The notes: a model not told the origin generated them from the sequence alone. DNA of 64,000 nucleotides from Halichoerus grypus (GCF_964656455.1 NC_135715.1:40744603-40808602), one strand, 5' to 3'. Shown: positions 1 to 12,403, numbered from the stretch's first letter. Numbers and translations are program-made.

Positions 1-135
1 CAGGTCATGATCTCAGAGTCATGAGATTAAGCTCCATGTTGGGCTCCGCACTCATCACAGAGTATGCTTCTCCCTCTCCCTGCTTGCATGTGCTCGCTCT
101 CTCTCTCTAAAATAAATAAAATATTTTAAAAAACG
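1..135 (+). mobile_element. CAN-type SINE, head cut by window edge
   Basis: The window opens inside a carnivoran tRNA-derived SINE: the 'caggtcatgatctcagagtc' box, then a CT-rich stretch and an AAATAAATAAAAT tail with an A-run. The 5' head lies outside the window, so neither the TSD nor the full length can be judged. The body is diverged, which suggests an older copy. Confidence 0.85.
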
Positions 136-785
136 CTTTGGTTTTCAAACCAAAGTGGTCACAAATTTCCTTCTTTCATTTCTTTGTGTACATAACACAT
201 CACTGTAGCTGCTATCAGATGAGGGACGGAAGGGAATAGGCCAAAACCTGATGTCCCCCCAGGATGAATTTTGGTACTAGTTACTACAGTGGGGCAGACC
301 TGAGCTGAAAGCCAAATGGCAAGAAAGTGCCCCCACTGAGAGGGAAGTTAACAACCAGGCCACCATTCAGAAGGTTGATTTTTTAACCATTTTCTGTGAC
401 CCAATCTGTAGCCATTGTCTCAACTCTTCCTCAATAAAAGTCAACAAAATGCTGGAACTATTTATTGCCAACTGTCCATAAAATTAATCTACATGTTCAC
501 TACTGATTACCATGAACTCCCTGAAGTCCTGTATATTATCCAACAGACCCTCATTCTTCTTCAAGAGAAATGCATTTGTGAGTATCCAATGCTTCACACC
601 AAAACTGTCAAGAAATGTCAAGGGTCTGAGATTTTATACTACTTGCCAGCTAATAAGTTAGCTTGCCACAATTTCATAAATACCCAAGACTTGGGTCAGA
701 GATGAAGAACTATATACTCACAACACAGCAAGCAGCATGAGAATCAACACCTGATTTTCAGCCAAAGTCGGTAAAGTGCAATAAA
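136..785. other. No gene or repeat recognised
   Basis: Unique-looking AT-rich DNA. The 96-codon open frame at 415-705 resembles no family I know and has no coding context, so it is not annotated. Confidence 0.5.
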
Positions 786-905
786 ATAGGAGCTCCAGGT
801 GTTATATGAAAACAATGAATCATGAATCACTACAGCAAAAACTAATGATGTATTGTATGGTGACTATCATAACACAATAAAATTAAATTAAAAAAAAAAA
901 AGAAA
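785..905 (+). mobile_element. Carnivoran L1 3' end, severely 5' truncated
   Basis: The sequence reads GGTGTTATATG, then CAATGAATCATG, then CAAAAACTAATGATGTA and an A-rich tail. This is the same 3' terminus seen in antisense at 11.57 kb and 52.1 kb in this window. Only about 120 bases of the 3'UTR were inserted. No clear TSD was seen. Confidence 0.75.
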
Positions 906-2189
906 AAGAAAACCATACATGTGGTGGGTTGCATCAAAGGAGAGGAACCCTGAGCTTAGGGAGCACTGATCATTTAGCATATCTCCTCTTTCTTTTGGCT
1001 GGAAACATTTTACTTCTTACCCTGGACAGTGAATACGTCTGTCCTTTGCTTCAGAGGGAGATACTACCTCTATATTCCAAGGCTATAGCAAACCTGCCCT
1101 TTGTCTCAAAAATATATATATATATATATGGAAATATATAGAAATACACATATATAAGGAAATAAAGATGTGGAAATATAGTTAAGGAACTACATATATA
1201 TGTAACTATATATATTATAATTACATATTACATATATATGGTCCAAGCCTTCTTACTATATAGACATCTTTAAAAACATAGTCAAGAACAATATGCAGAA
1301 CTGCCTCACTCTCAAGATGTGCAAAAATATAAGATATCCATGGAAAATAAGTTCTCAACAATCTACACATGTATCATGTGTTTAATTATTTAACTCATAA
1401 TGCTTTAAACTCAAACTATATTTCTAAAGAATGCTAGGTATTTTGGAAAACTGAGAGGGAATATGCCTCTTTTCTCATTAATAATGTATTATTCTCCTTA
1501 AATATTATAAGAGCACTTCAAAAGATGAGCTATTTCCTTTAGTGCATATAATTTCATAATATTTCCTCATTCTGAGCACTATAGGCAAATACTCATTTTT
1601 GATATAAAAGTACTATGCATGGGAACAGTTTCTTTGTCATGGAATCTACACTTTTAATATCATTTTCTTTTTAAGTTTTAAAAAAATCCATTGTTTTAAA
1701 CATCCATACCCTTAAATCATAAGTAATACAAATTTAGAAATTATTCAGTACAGTCAATTTTTTTTAAATGAGGAAAATTAAGGTTAAAGGTGAGGTTGTG
1801 ATAGAGCAAGTTAATGACTGCAAGTGCTGTCTTAGTGGACAGGTACTCGGGTTTTTCTCTAATTCAGCTGTTGTAAAAATTTGTTCATGTGTTTCCATTT
1901 GCATGGAAATATGAAAATCAAGCAAATTATATATGCACAATTATTACATATATATTCCTATACATATATAAGAAAAAAGTAAAATCCATGCCAAAACTTA
2001 ATATATGCAAAAATTCATGCATTCCATTTAGCAGGAAATGTACAGTGACATTAAAAGTTCCATTTAGATGAATCAATGCCATTATATCATTGACGCTAGG
2101 AAGGATCATCTACATGTATAAAACTTCATATCCCAAAATAACCCTATTTAAAATTAGGTCAAAATACAGACTATGTATTTATTCATTAT
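906..2189. other. AT-rich unassigned DNA with TA runs
   Basis: Holds short ATATAT runs near 1110-1245 and long A/T-rich stretches. No gene, RNA or certain repeat family is visible. Confidence 0.5.
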
Positions 2190-2205
2190 GAAAAGTGGAA
2201 AATGA

Positions 2206-2413
2206 GGGCGCCTGGGTGGCTCAGTTGGTTAAGCAACTGCCTTCGGCTCAGGTCATGATCCTGGAGTCCCGGGATCGAGTCCCGCATCGGGCTCCCTGCT
2301 CGGCAGGGAGTCTGCTCCTCCCTCTGACCCTCCCCCCTCTCATGCTCTCTCTCTCTATCTCATTCTCTCTCTCAAATAAATAAATAAAATATTAAAAAAA
2401 AAAAAAAAAAAAA
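2206..2413 (+). mobile_element. CAN-type SINE, young, perfect TSD
   Basis: Complete SINE from GGGCGCCTGGGTGGCTCAG to an A-run of about 20. It carries the GGAGTCCCGGGATCGAGTCC and TGCTCGGCAGGGAGTCTGC diagnostic bases of the younger arctoid type. A perfect 16-base TSD, gaaaagtggaaaatga, lies at 2190-2205 and 2414-2429. The perfect TSD, long A-run and near-consensus body all point to recent insertion. Confidence 0.95.
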
Positions 2414-2429
2414 GAAAAGTGGAAAATGA

Positions 2430-3271
2430 GAAAAATTAGAAAATTAAGATTGAGAAAAATATAAAGTGATTTTCATTTCACATTTTTATTGAGCCACAAT
2501 TTCATTAGTACAGCAATTTAGGGGTGCTTATAGAATGTATAAAATAAAGTGGAAGGAAAATTCTCATAGAGTTTACAAAATATATTAGGGAAGGAAAAAC
2601 AAGAAAGCAGAAACTATCTAAAAATAATAACAAAGTAATATAAGAGCAAAATAATACCAAGATTGTATGTACATACAAAGAAGGATTTTTAAAGAATATT
2701 AGATTTAATTATTCTCCTATAGAGTGTCTGTTCTCAACCTATAGAGGCTTCTCAATATGATCTACGTCCACAATTTTTCACCAATAATTTTCCTTTCTTA
2801 TCCCCATTTCTCTTCCCTGCTTCCTCATCTCTTATTATATAGCTGTTCATTTGGAAATGCTTTATTTACAGCCCATAAAATATATATGATATTAAGTCCT
2901 ACTCCAAATCATTCTTAAATAAAATAAGATTTAAAAGTTTTAAGTACGTAAAATTCAGTATTTACCAAAATCATCACTAAGTGTGCTTGTTAATTGAGAA
3001 TATTTACCATATCACACTTAAAAATTGATGTTGTTAATAATTTTGAGTATCTTTTCATAAGCATACATACATGTAATTGACTTATACTAATAATTTTTAA
3101 ACTTACACACATGCACACACACACACACATTGATAATTTACATACCAAGATCAGTTAAGTATTTTTTATGCCTTAGTTACTATTTTGATGAGATTCCTAG
3201 TAATAAAAGATTTAAAAAGATAATATTTTCTATTATTAAGGAAATTACATAGTATATAGAATATAAGATTA

Positions 3272-3308
<37 letters not shown>

Positions 3309-4444
3309 CAATTTTTAAACTCCCATAAATTTTACATACCTGGATTGAGTGTATATATGTGATTCATCCTAATTCTGACCACCATGTTATATCTTTCCAG
3401 ATGATTCCTAAAATACTTGGATTCAGTAATCCTTGAACCACATCAATATAGCCAATCTTTCTACCACAACAGCTTCCACCTTCCCAAAGGGTTTCATATC
3501 ATCTTCCTCCCTTTCCCTCTTCCCCCACCAAACTCTTGACTGACTCTCTCCAGTTGCCTTGCTTGGCAAAACCATTCACTTATTGAAATAGAACTCTCCT
3601 TATGATTCTTCACAGTGGAATCTGACTGAAGAACAATACATAAAAAATTCAACTTGATGACCACCAACCTCATGCACACCTTCGATCTTACAAGGGAATC
3701 AGATTATAACTGTGGAGGTCAGCCTCTTCCCATCTCCTAGATGATTATTTTAAAACTTTCCTTTCTCTACACTCAAAACTTCTCTTTATTGCTATTTGCT
3801 TATCAACTTGCACCCATTATTCACCTTATCTATTCATCATCCTCATCATATCCATTATAATGATCAAACTAATGATAATTTCTCAGACCAAATCTTTATT
3901 TTTATTTCACTTCACTTTTATTTGACTTCTTCTTTGATACATTTTCTTCAATTATATTGAATGTTCAGTAGTATTAAGTGCTCATAAGCAATAACTTAGT
4001 TTACTCATTCTTTTGTTATAATGATACAGACTAAATCATATGGTAAAGAAAATTTAAGTAATGAGACAAGAATGATAATTACTTATGCAAGAATTGCTTT
4101 AGAGTCTATGTTTAGCACAATAAGTTACACATTTGATTTTAGAAGCTGCTCAAATGTCCATCAGAGGAAATGATATCAGTGAAATGTCTCTGAAAAGCCT
4201 TAAATCAATAAAATAATGTATACTCAAATACTGTATCACAAAGTGAGAGATGCTATAAAGTAAAAAAAGAAAAGTAGAACAGATGGAGATGAAGGTTGTG
4301 AGTGAAGTGAGAAGTCGTTGCAGCATTATATAGAGAAGTCAAAAAAAGTGTCACTGAGAAGGTATAATATGGGCAAAAACTTAAAAGATGACAGTTAGGC
4401 ATGTAAATATTAGGAAAGGCTACTGCAAGTGGATGAAACCTTTA
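2430..4444. other. Unassigned AT-rich DNA with microsatellites
   Basis: No gene seen. Contains a short (AC)n near 3105-3130 and an (AT)n at 3274-3304. Around 4240-4420 there is a weak resemblance to an old unclassified mammalian repeat, too diverged to call. Confidence 0.5.
3274..3304. repeat. (AT)n microsatellite
   Basis: Uninterrupted alternating AT of about 31 bases between AGC and AAAAG. Confidence 0.95.
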
Positions 4445-4626
4445 GAGCTGCACAGTCCACTAACTACAAGTGGACTTCTAAAGTGGCTATCTAAATTTAA
4501 ATTAATTGTATTTCACTAAATTTTAAAATCTAATTCTTTGAATGTCAATACTTAGTAACCACATACACATACTACAGATTACATACTATTTCCATCCTTG
4601 CAGAAAATTCTACTGGAAAGCACTGG
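4445..4626 (-). mobile_element. MER5A-like hAT-Charlie DNA transposon relic
   Basis: Read on the minus strand it opens with a CAGTGCT...AGTAGAATTTTCTGCAAGGATGGAAAT-like start and later a TAATTTAAATTTAGATAGCCAC-like segment. The plus-strand start, GCTGCACAGTCCA, is the degraded opposite terminus. This order of motifs fits MER5A, a short non-autonomous hAT element about 190 bases long. It is heavily diverged, consistent with pre-carnivoran age. Confidence 0.7.
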
Positions 4627-5584
4627 ACTTATGTTGGCCTTATTTTGGAAGCATATACCTATCATTTGGAGAAACAGCAAGGCAGCTGGAGTGGAATGAG
4701 TAAGAGGGAAAGAAATGAGTGAAATTATGAAAGAGGAAGGGAGTAGATGGCCCAGATAAAATACTTATTGACAGGATTTTGTTGGAAGAGACAGTCCACC
4801 ATGCATCCTGAGCATCCCTGCACATTCTCACTGAGTATGCCAGATTGTGAGGCTTACCTGCTCTTGATAGTGAGCAGTTTGTGTGGCTAGTCACATAAGT
4901 TAACTAAATAGATCAAAGCAACCACAGTGGGCCAAGTTTGTAACTATGTGCTCTCTCTGGTGGGAAGAGGAGAACTGGCTTGCTTGCTGCTAACTGCAAT
5001 GTGGTGGCCTGCTCGAAAAGTGCTAGGTCCTTGAGTCTGGGTAGTTTTCCAATCCAACCTAATGCATGTAGAGGAATCATCTGGCTTTCTGTGTGGCACC
5101 CATGGGACTTGGAACAAAGGAAATGCACACAAATACAATACACAAACTGCTTGCTTTGTCATGAGTAATAAAGGCATTTGTCTCACAAGAGTCTCAAGTT
5201 TGTGCCAGTATCCATGAAAGGGTTACAGACTAACTCATTCATTTGTGCAGTACTCAGATATCCAAATATTTTCATTCCTTGGTTTTTCAATCAAACACTA
5301 ATTCAGGTACTGATACAAAGGCATTTTACATATATAATTAAGATTACAGACCTAAAATAGGGAGATTATCTGGATTGTTTTGTGGGTCAATGTAATCACT
5401 TGAAAGAAGAGAAAATTTCACCAGTTAGAGTCAGAGAGATACAATGAAAGAGTAAAGCAGAACACATGAGGCCTAAAGAAAGCAATTTATCATAAATATC
5501 ATAAACGATGGATTCATGTAGTCTTGTAAGAATTTCTACTGAGACCCAAAATGACTAAAAGTGAAAAATTCTAAGTAATTTATG
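4627..5584. other. No gene or repeat recognised
   Basis: Unique-looking sequence. Several short open frames overlap on both strands between 4640 and 5360, none with recognisable protein features. Confidence 0.45.
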
Positions 5585-5729
5585 ACAGCATTAGAGCAAC
5601 TGGAACTTTCATACACTGGTAGTGGAAACTGCAAAATAGTGTAACTACTTTGGAAAAGTTTGGAAGCATATAAAGTTGAACATATGCATTTCATATGATT
5701 CAACAATTCCACTCTTATAACCTTCAGAA

Positions 5730-5783
<54 letters not shown>

Positions 5784-6238
5784 ATACATACTACATGTTC
5801 ATATTAACAGTATTCATCATAACTCCAAGCTGAAAACTACTCAAAGGTCCACCAGAAGTAGGATAAATAAATTGTGACATAGTAATATACTTAATTCATT
5901 ATTGCAATGAGCATGAATGATTTCCCATCATTTGCAATAATACATGAACCACTCAAACACACTCTTGATCAAAAGAAGCTAAATTTAAAAGTGTTCACTA
6001 TAAGATTCCATTTATGTAAATGACAAAAACAGGTAAAATTGTCTATGCTGCTACCCTTGTGGTTAATGATTGGAAAGGACAAGGGAGACCTGTAGGATGA
6101 GGTAAATGTTCTATTTCTTGAGATGGGTTCCAGTTACTTAGGTAAGTTCAACTAACAAAATCATCCAGCTGTGAATTTATAATTTGTGCCATTTTCTTTA
6201 TGTATATCTAAATAAATGATAAAAAGCACATGATACAG
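5585..6238 (+). mobile_element. Old L1 3' end (L1M-type)
   Basis: Follows the classic decayed L1 3' end in order: single-subject text like CATACACTGGTAGTGGAAACTG, then ATGATTCAACAATTCCACT, later CTATAAGATTCCATTTATG, then CATCCAGCTGTGAATTTATAA and a final TCTAAATAAATGATAAAAAG. A TG/TA microsatellite has expanded inside it. No coding capacity remains. Confidence 0.75.
5731..5780. repeat. (TG)n(TA)n compound microsatellite
   Basis: About seven TG units followed by about eighteen TA units, lying inside the old L1 3' end. Confidence 0.95.
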
Positions 6239-8101
6239 TATTTATCTCAAAGTGGTGAAGAAGGGAAATGAAATTCAGCAAATTTTTCTGGCCAAATAGA
6301 ATTAGTAATATTAGATAGATATACACATATTAACATATATAAAAATAAATTTGAGGCATTAATATCTATTATTTATAACATTAAGATGTATAAACTATAA
6401 ATATACAATTAAGTACTGTAGACTAAGTCTGAGTATCAGATATATCAAATGATAAGAGGTGAAGAGATTAAAGCACAGAAAAACAATGACATCTGTAACC
6501 GGATTTTCCTGAGATGTAGTTTCTAATGCCATGAATTAGCAAATAAATAGAGACCACTAAATTTGGAATTTAGGGATGATGTACATTTTAAATTATACAT
6601 ATGTAGACCTCTGTATTTGTGGCATATAGTAGTTACATAGTCACCAATGCCAATTCCAAAACCAAAGGAGGCTTAGTCATGCATACAGTTCCAAAAACCA
6701 TAATGACCTGACAGAGGGAGCATTTAACATTCTACTAAAACACCATTCAGTGAATCAATACCAATACTCACCTTGTCCACTATTTGGTGGTGTCTTTGTT
6801 TTATAGCCTTACAGACATGAGGATACTACTTTTTTTCTTTTAAAAAAGGGAGATCATTTGCCAAATTTTTAGGATCACTCTGATCTACTCAAGTTCATAA
6901 TTTATGATAATCTTTGGCCCTTTTATCATATTATTTTCCCTTGTATGTTACTTGTACTATGTTTTCAGATTGATTCTAGATAAGTGTATTCACACACTGG
7001 CTGACCTTTTCATATACTTGATCCTATTTTAAATAACTGATCATATTAATTCCTATAATACACCAGACTGGAACTACACTGTGAAGGGATTTGACTGGGA
7101 GACTGAGTATTTGTTCTTTATTTTGTAGAATAGGAAGCCACTGATTGAACGTTTTAGTTAATAGAGTAACATAAACAAATTCATGATTCAGGAAAATAAA
7201 TCTAGTAAGCAGCTTAAAAATAGCTTAGAGTGGTAAGGAAAAAGGAAATAGTCATAACTTCATTGTAAGAGCATCACCTAATACAGCAGGAATGAGAATA
7301 CAGCAGGTGGAAACATTTGCCCTTGTGAGAAGGATGAACAAGACTTGTTGTATAGCAAATTTAGGGTATTATCAGAGAGAGAATGTGTGCTACTGTGAGC
7401 AAGGTTATCTTACAAGGTAAAAAGTGCTTAGATTTATCTAACAAGTGCTTCATGAAAGTCAAAAACCTGCGAGCAATGATTAAAGGGGGTTTCCAACAAT
7501 TTCTCGGGGGCAAGTGAGGAAATAAGGGGTAGACAAGTACAGTCAGTATCCAATTAAGAAGATATATATACATGCTGTTAATCTAGGTAAATGTTAAAAT
7601 ATCTAAAATTAGAAGGTTTTTATATCCACTAACCACTTTTCCTTAAATATTCATCTTCTCAATGTTTTTACTAAATGATTTTAATAATCATATAGTAACC
7701 CACACATAAAACAATACATTAGAAGTCTTCCACCAAATTCTTTCAGCTGCCCAATACTCCTTCTAAAAAGAAGCTACTACCAAATTCACATATGTCTTGT
7801 CATACATATTCTGCTCATCTAGAGACATGTACATAAATATTCACCACAAATAGCATATTATATGCACTACTGTATACCTTGTTCTAGTCATTTGTGTCTT
7901 AGAGATCATTACTTATGTAAATACATACAATTGCTTTATTCTTTTTAAGTTACATAATATTCCATGTTTGAAGGAAGGATTTTTTTTAGGTTGTATATAG
8001 TCTTTCAATATTAAGCAATATTACTATGAATATACCTGCATTTATGAAAATGTTAACGTGTCTGTATTTATTTGTAAGATAAATTCCTTTTAGTAGTAAG
8101 C
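6239..8101. other. No gene; weak old-repeat similarity near 7.1 kb
   Basis: AT-rich unique DNA. At 7080-7200 the text around 'ggaagccactgattgaacg' recalls the same unclassified old mammalian repeat as 45.6-46.4 kb, but it is too diverged to delimit. Confidence 0.4.
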
Positions 8102-8118
8102 AATAATTTAGAAGTTTA

Positions 8119-8304
8119 GGGTGCCTGAGTGGCTCAGTTGGTTAAGCACCTGCCTTCAGCTCAGGTCATGATCCCAGGGTCCTGGGATCGAGTCCTGAAT
8201 CGGGCTCCCTGCTCAGTGGGGAGTCTGTTTCTCCCTCTAACCCTCCCCCTGCTCATGATCTCTCTCTCTCTCACTCTTTCTCAAATAAATAAAATATTTT
8301 AAAA
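8119..8304 (+). mobile_element. CAN-type SINE
   Basis: Head GGGTGCCTGAGTGGCTCAG, tRNA-related body, CT-rich stretch, AAATAAATAAAAT tail. The 17-base TSD (8102-8118 and 8305-8321, aataatttagaagttta) has one mismatch. Confidence 0.93.
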
Positions 8305-8421
8305 AATAATTCAGAAGTTTATAGATCTAGAACATATCTAGCATTTTTATAATATATAAACCAAATAGTAATATATGCATGGGTAGAACATCACCCTAAG
8401 CTTAAGAATACAGGTAAGTCC

Positions 8422-8621
8422 CGGAAATCCTGGGTGGCTCAGTCAGTTAAGCGTCTGCCTTTGGCTCAGGTCATGATCTCAGGGTCCTGGGATTGAGCCC
8501 CGCATCGGGCTCCCTGCCCAGAAGGGAGCCTGCTTCTTCCTCTCCCTCTGCTGTCTCCCTCTGCCCCTCCCCCCACTCATGCACATGCTCTCTCTCTCAA
8601 ATAAAATCTTTAAGATAAAAA
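8422..8621 (+). mobile_element. CAN-type SINE, older
   Basis: Complete body from a mutated head (CCGGAAATCCTGGGTGGCTC) to a short A tail. The 18-base TSD at 8404-8421 and 8622-8639 has three mismatches, indicating greater age than the neighbouring copy 100 bases away. Confidence 0.9.
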
Positions 8622-8884
8622 AAGAATACATATAAATCCTTTATTAATAATCCAACCTTGGGCCTAAATATCAGTATTTAATAACGTGGGCCCTGCAGTG
8701 ATCTGCCAATAAACTGGCTCTCCAATTAAAAAAAAAATAACAAAGTGTTTGCCAATTTCTGTGGTATAAATATTCTCACCATGGCCTATTTCATGCTATC
8801 AATGATTTGACAATTGGCTCTCAAACTTTTGAAACATTTATTAAACGGCTCCAGAAAGCTTGGGCCGGGTCCAACACACCACTG

Positions 8885-9060
8885 TAAGTCAGTCACTTGG
8901 ATTTGTATCTCAGCTCTACATAAAATTAGCTGGAATACTTTGGGTCATTTACTTAATTCTCTAACCATAGTGTTCTCTTTCTAAAAACGGCTGTACATAG
9001 AATTTGCCTTACAGGGCTAATCTAAGGACTTATGGATATAATTCCTTACCATCAATTTAT
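8885..9060 (+). mobile_element. MIR SINE relic
   Basis: Reads in MIR order: GGATTTGTATCTCAGCTCT, a gap, TGGGTCATTTACTTAATTCT, then GCCTTACAGGGCTAATCTAA, matching the central MIR segments for losing a base in 'ttgggcaagttacttaa' and the 'cctcatagggttgttgtgag' part. Sense orientation. Confidence 0.7.
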
Positions 9061-9555
9061 TTTTCAGCTCAATATAATAAGTTAGGCCCAATCACTTCAT
9101 GAAACACTCCCCCATATATTTGCAGTTACCTCTGATCAGTTACAATTTATGAATATATTTACCTTACTTGACATTTTGCTACCACTGTGCCCATACACAT
9201 CTTGAAAGATTGGTCTTTCTTGGTTGTCTCTGTATTTGTGTGTGTGCGTGTGTGTATGTGTACACACACATTATGGGATATTAAATATTAAATAAATACA
9301 TATTATATATACATATATATCCTGTATATATTATCTCCTAATATCTAACTACTCTTTTGCATGATCTTGCATGGGTTTTCTTTTTCCTATTCACCTTTCA
9401 GTATTGATACTTATCAAGTTACATCTTTGGACTTCTTTCCTTCTTACTCTACACAGACATTATGAGCAGGTTACCTAAACGTATGGCTCCAGCTCCATCA
9501 TTAATGATTACAGCTCCAAATTTTAATTGGTCAGGTATAATTTCTATTAAAAATT
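9061..9555. other. AT-rich unassigned DNA
   Basis: Contains a TG-rich then CA and TA-rich patch at 9236-9325. No gene or family recognised. Confidence 0.5.
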
Positions 9556-9662
9556 CTCAGTTTAGCAGACATTTTGCTGGAAACTAAAATTACAAAGATG
9601 GATCAGTATCTTTTTTTTTTTTTCCAAAACCTTATAATCTATTGGGGGAAACACTGGAGCAA
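9556..9662 (-). mobile_element. L2 3' end relic
   Basis: Antisense L2 terminus: TTTTGCTGGAAACTAAAATTAC and AAGATGGATCAG, then after a T-run CCTTATAATCTATTGGGGGAAAC. The T-run at 9609-9624 interrupts it. Confidence 0.55.
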
Positions 9663-9959
9663 AATAATTTTGGTTAGCTATGACAAGTGCTATACCCAGG
9701 TGTATTGAGCTACTTGTCATTACATGTACATGATATATTCTATGAAACCAGATATTTCTCAGTCTCTGTGCCTTTCTTCTCTGACTCTTGCTTCTTCATT
9801 TTCAATCCCAAGGTTAACTGTCTATTTGAAAGTCATCTGACTTCCTCAGGAAGAGGGAAGGAGTTCATTCCCCATGTTCCTATTATATCTTGTGGAAACT
9901 TTTACTACATTAATTTTATTGTGTTAATTTGTTTATATTCATATTCATCTTTAACCTAT

Positions 9960-10065
9960 CTCTTCATTAATTTGTGAGGCCCTTGTAAGGCTTATAATAT
10001 ATCCTTGTTTATTTAGAACCTAGCATGGTGCCAGCTAAAGAGAAAGTACTCAATAAATAAAATCT
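9960..10065 (+). mobile_element. L2 3' end relic
   Basis: Sense L2 terminus: TTTAGAACCTAGCATGGTGCC followed by GTACTCAATAAATAAA. Ancient and diverged. Confidence 0.6.
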
Positions 10066-10509
10066 AAATTGAAGAAGTTTAATTCAGTGTTATAGAGGGA
10101 ATTCAAGCATAGAAAGGGTAATTAAATTTACCTTAAATATCACTTTCAACTCTGAAGTGGAGTAAAATAATTGTTTGATACCATAATTGTGTATTTGGAC
10201 TCATTTCTAGTAAAGAAGCATTTCTGCTATAAAGACGGACACCAAGCCAAGTGCATAGAAAAAGAGGCCCAAGAAGCACAAGCTTACTCAGTTAATACAT
10301 ATTTATCCGATGCCAATCAAAGTCATCTGTATTTATGTATACATTTCATTAGCCTACTGGTAAACATAGTGACCTGAACAGGGCTTATCTACCCCTTCCA
10401 ATAAATATATTGAGAAAATGCAACATTATTTTGTTTCAACAGAGGTAAACAAAAGAAATAAGATTAAAATGATGCATTGGGAAGTGGCAGAATAGATTGC
10501 AATAAGCAT
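10066..10509. other. No gene or repeat recognised
   Basis: Unique-looking sequence; short open frame at 10171-10377 is not recognisable. Confidence 0.45.
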
Positions 10510-10680
10510 TAGTTGAGGACTTAGAGAAAACTTGGTTTTAAGTTTTGGCTCCTAGCCAGGAATAATTTTGGCATTATTATTATAACACATATGGCTGAGT
10601 CAATGTGAAGCAATGTATATTATGCACATAAAGTAACAAGTAGTGCCCAAAATATAACTGATAATATCATTATTGTTAGT
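10510..10680 (+). mobile_element. Possible MIR relic
   Basis: Weak MIR-like order: 'aaaacttggttttaagtttt', a degraded middle, then AGTAACAAGTAGTGCCCA and 'ataactgataat'. Could be chance in AT-rich DNA. Confidence 0.4.
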
Positions 10681-10835
10681 GAGTGAAATTGGATTCAGTT
10701 TATATATAAAAAATATTTTCCCCTTCAATACTTATTTATTGCGCTTGTTGTTGTTCTTGTTATTATCCACTTATTACCAAAAAAGGGAGCAAATATATTT
10801 TAAGACAGGATCAGAGTTGTGCACTCAACTAAAAG

Positions 10836-11016
10836 TCAAACACTAACAAGAACATGTTTTCCTAGTTTACTAAGAAATCTGGCATGTGCAGTAGCACCAA
10901 AATCATTGCTCATGTCAAGAAAGATTGCATCTATTGCTTTCCCTTGATTGATCAAGTTTAAATTAGTTTGATAGGACTTGTATTTTATGAAGCCACTGCT
11001 GTTGTTAAATAATTCC
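10836..11016 (-). pseudogene. CR1/L3-like LINE reverse transcriptase fragment
   Basis: On the minus strand a stop-free frame of about 60 codons ends at TGA (10836-10838). Its translation holds S-S-G-F-I-K-Y-K-S, then Q-T-N-L-N, then K-A-I-D-A-I-F-L-D-M-S-N-D-F, then H-A-R-F-L-S-K-L. This follows the CR1-clade RT order: QHGF..RS, TNL, the motif A block (..AVD..YLDFSKAFDT) and SH..LL.KL. The first catalytic Asp of motif A is kept. No start codon and no other LINE domain are nearby. CR1/L3 has been inactive in placental mammals for a very long time, so an open frame this long is odd. Assigned by motif order only. Confidence 0.6.
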
Positions 11017-11559
11017 AGGGGTAAATTACCTCCATAAAATAGACCAGAATATTCCCCCTGTTCACGGGCCAGGAGTTAAACTTGCTGGCAAAAGCAGACA
11101 AGTATTACTCCCTTCCACCCAAGAAAACTGCAAAAAGTACCAGTTATTCTCTAGGTCACTAAGCAAATGAACAATCATTCTCCATTGTAATATTGCCCTT
11201 CAAAGTAACCTTTTCTCTTCCAGGTGCTGGTAAATTGATTTTATAACATATTTTTGTGGGGGGGTTTTGTTTGCTTTTTACTAAAAGACTTAAATTAAGG
11301 GGTCAGTAATTTCAAAGGTTATGTATTTCCTCCTTCAAAGTCTGGGTGCAACACTGTTTCTAGTGTTCTAGTCTAGTATTCGAGACTACAATATTTAAAA
11401 TATTCATAAAAATATATTTTAAAAAGGTAAGATATTTAACATCCATTATGTTTTATTATATATCTTTCTGTATTATAAATTTTAATTCATTTCCTATTAT
11501 TTATCTTGTCTATATTATCTTTTTTAATATGACTGTCTTGAAATGTTTTTTCATATTCT
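11017..11559. other. No gene or repeat recognised
   Basis: Unique AT-rich DNA; sequence just upstream of the RT fragment on its own strand (11017-11100) could be further decayed LINE but cannot be aligned by eye. Confidence 0.4.
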
Positions 11560-11569
11560 AGCAATTATT

Positions 11570-11979
11570 ATTTTAATTTTATTATGTTATGTTAATCACA
11601 TTACATCAGTAGTTTTTGATGTAGTGTTCCATGATTCATTGTTTGTGTATAACACCCAGTGCTCCATTCAATACGTGCCTCTTTAATACCCATCACCAGG
11701 TTAACCCATCCCCTTACCCCCCCTCCCCTCTAGAACCCTCAGGTTCTCAGAGTACATACTTTCTCATGGTTCCTCTCCCCGATTCCCCTTTCATTTTTCC
11801 TTTCCTAATATATTTTTTTAACATATAATGTATTATTTGTTTCAGAGGTACAGGTCTGTGATTCATCAGTCTTACACAATTCACCGTGCTCACCAAAGCA
11901 CATACCCTCCCCAATGTCTATCACCCAGCCACCCCATCCTTCCCACCCCACACCACTCCAGCAACCCTCAGTTTGTTCC
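11570..11979 (-). mobile_element. Carnivoran L1 3' end, 5' truncated, with TSD
   Basis: Antisense L1 3'UTR: TTATGTTATGTTAATCAC, AACACCCAGTGCTCCATTCA, then further in GTATTATTTGTTTCAGAGGT and ATCACCCAGCCACCCCATCC. The same segments recur at 52.1 kb and in the large L1 at 23.2 kb. Flanking AGCAATTATT copies at 11560-11569 and 11980-11989 make a TSD of at least 10 bases, so the insertion is about 410 bases of 3' end only. Confidence 0.85.
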
Positions 11980-11989
11980 AGCAATTATT

Positions 11990-12388
11990 TTTTTCAGTTG
12001 TGTCATCTCCTTAACAAACTCAGATTTAGTAAGTACATAAGAATCATTAGGAAAATAACTTAGACTTGTTACTCTTTCTTCATAGATATCTGAGAAAGTC
12101 CCTATTACTATAATTATAGGAAAAATCAATTTTTAAAACAACAAGCATGTGGAGAATGTGCATATGTTTGGTTAAGTATTATTTTTAAATGGAAAATTAG
12201 GTCAGTGTAAGATCTCTAAGTTATTGAAAGTCATCCATTCATTAAACATTACTGTCTTCTACATTCCCCAGGCGTACCTATCATGTGTCAATCGAGAAGC
12301 AAGGGTCAGAGGTATAGTATTCAAGAAGAAATAAAGAAGCATAACAAATACTAAAGGATATAAACATGAGAACTAAGTCTTCAACAGA
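11990..12388. other. No gene or repeat recognised
   Basis: Unique-looking AT-rich DNA. Confidence 0.45.
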
Positions 12389-12403
12389 CCAGTACAAATT
12401 ATT

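Noticed and set aside
2206..2280. tRNA gene candidate at SINE heads
   Set aside because: The head derives from a tRNA and keeps promoter-like boxes, but it has no intact cloverleaf and sits in a retroposon.
2195..2383. Frames reading VAQLVKQLPSAQ-like text, here and at many other sites
   Set aside because: Chance translation of the SINE body, repeated at every copy.
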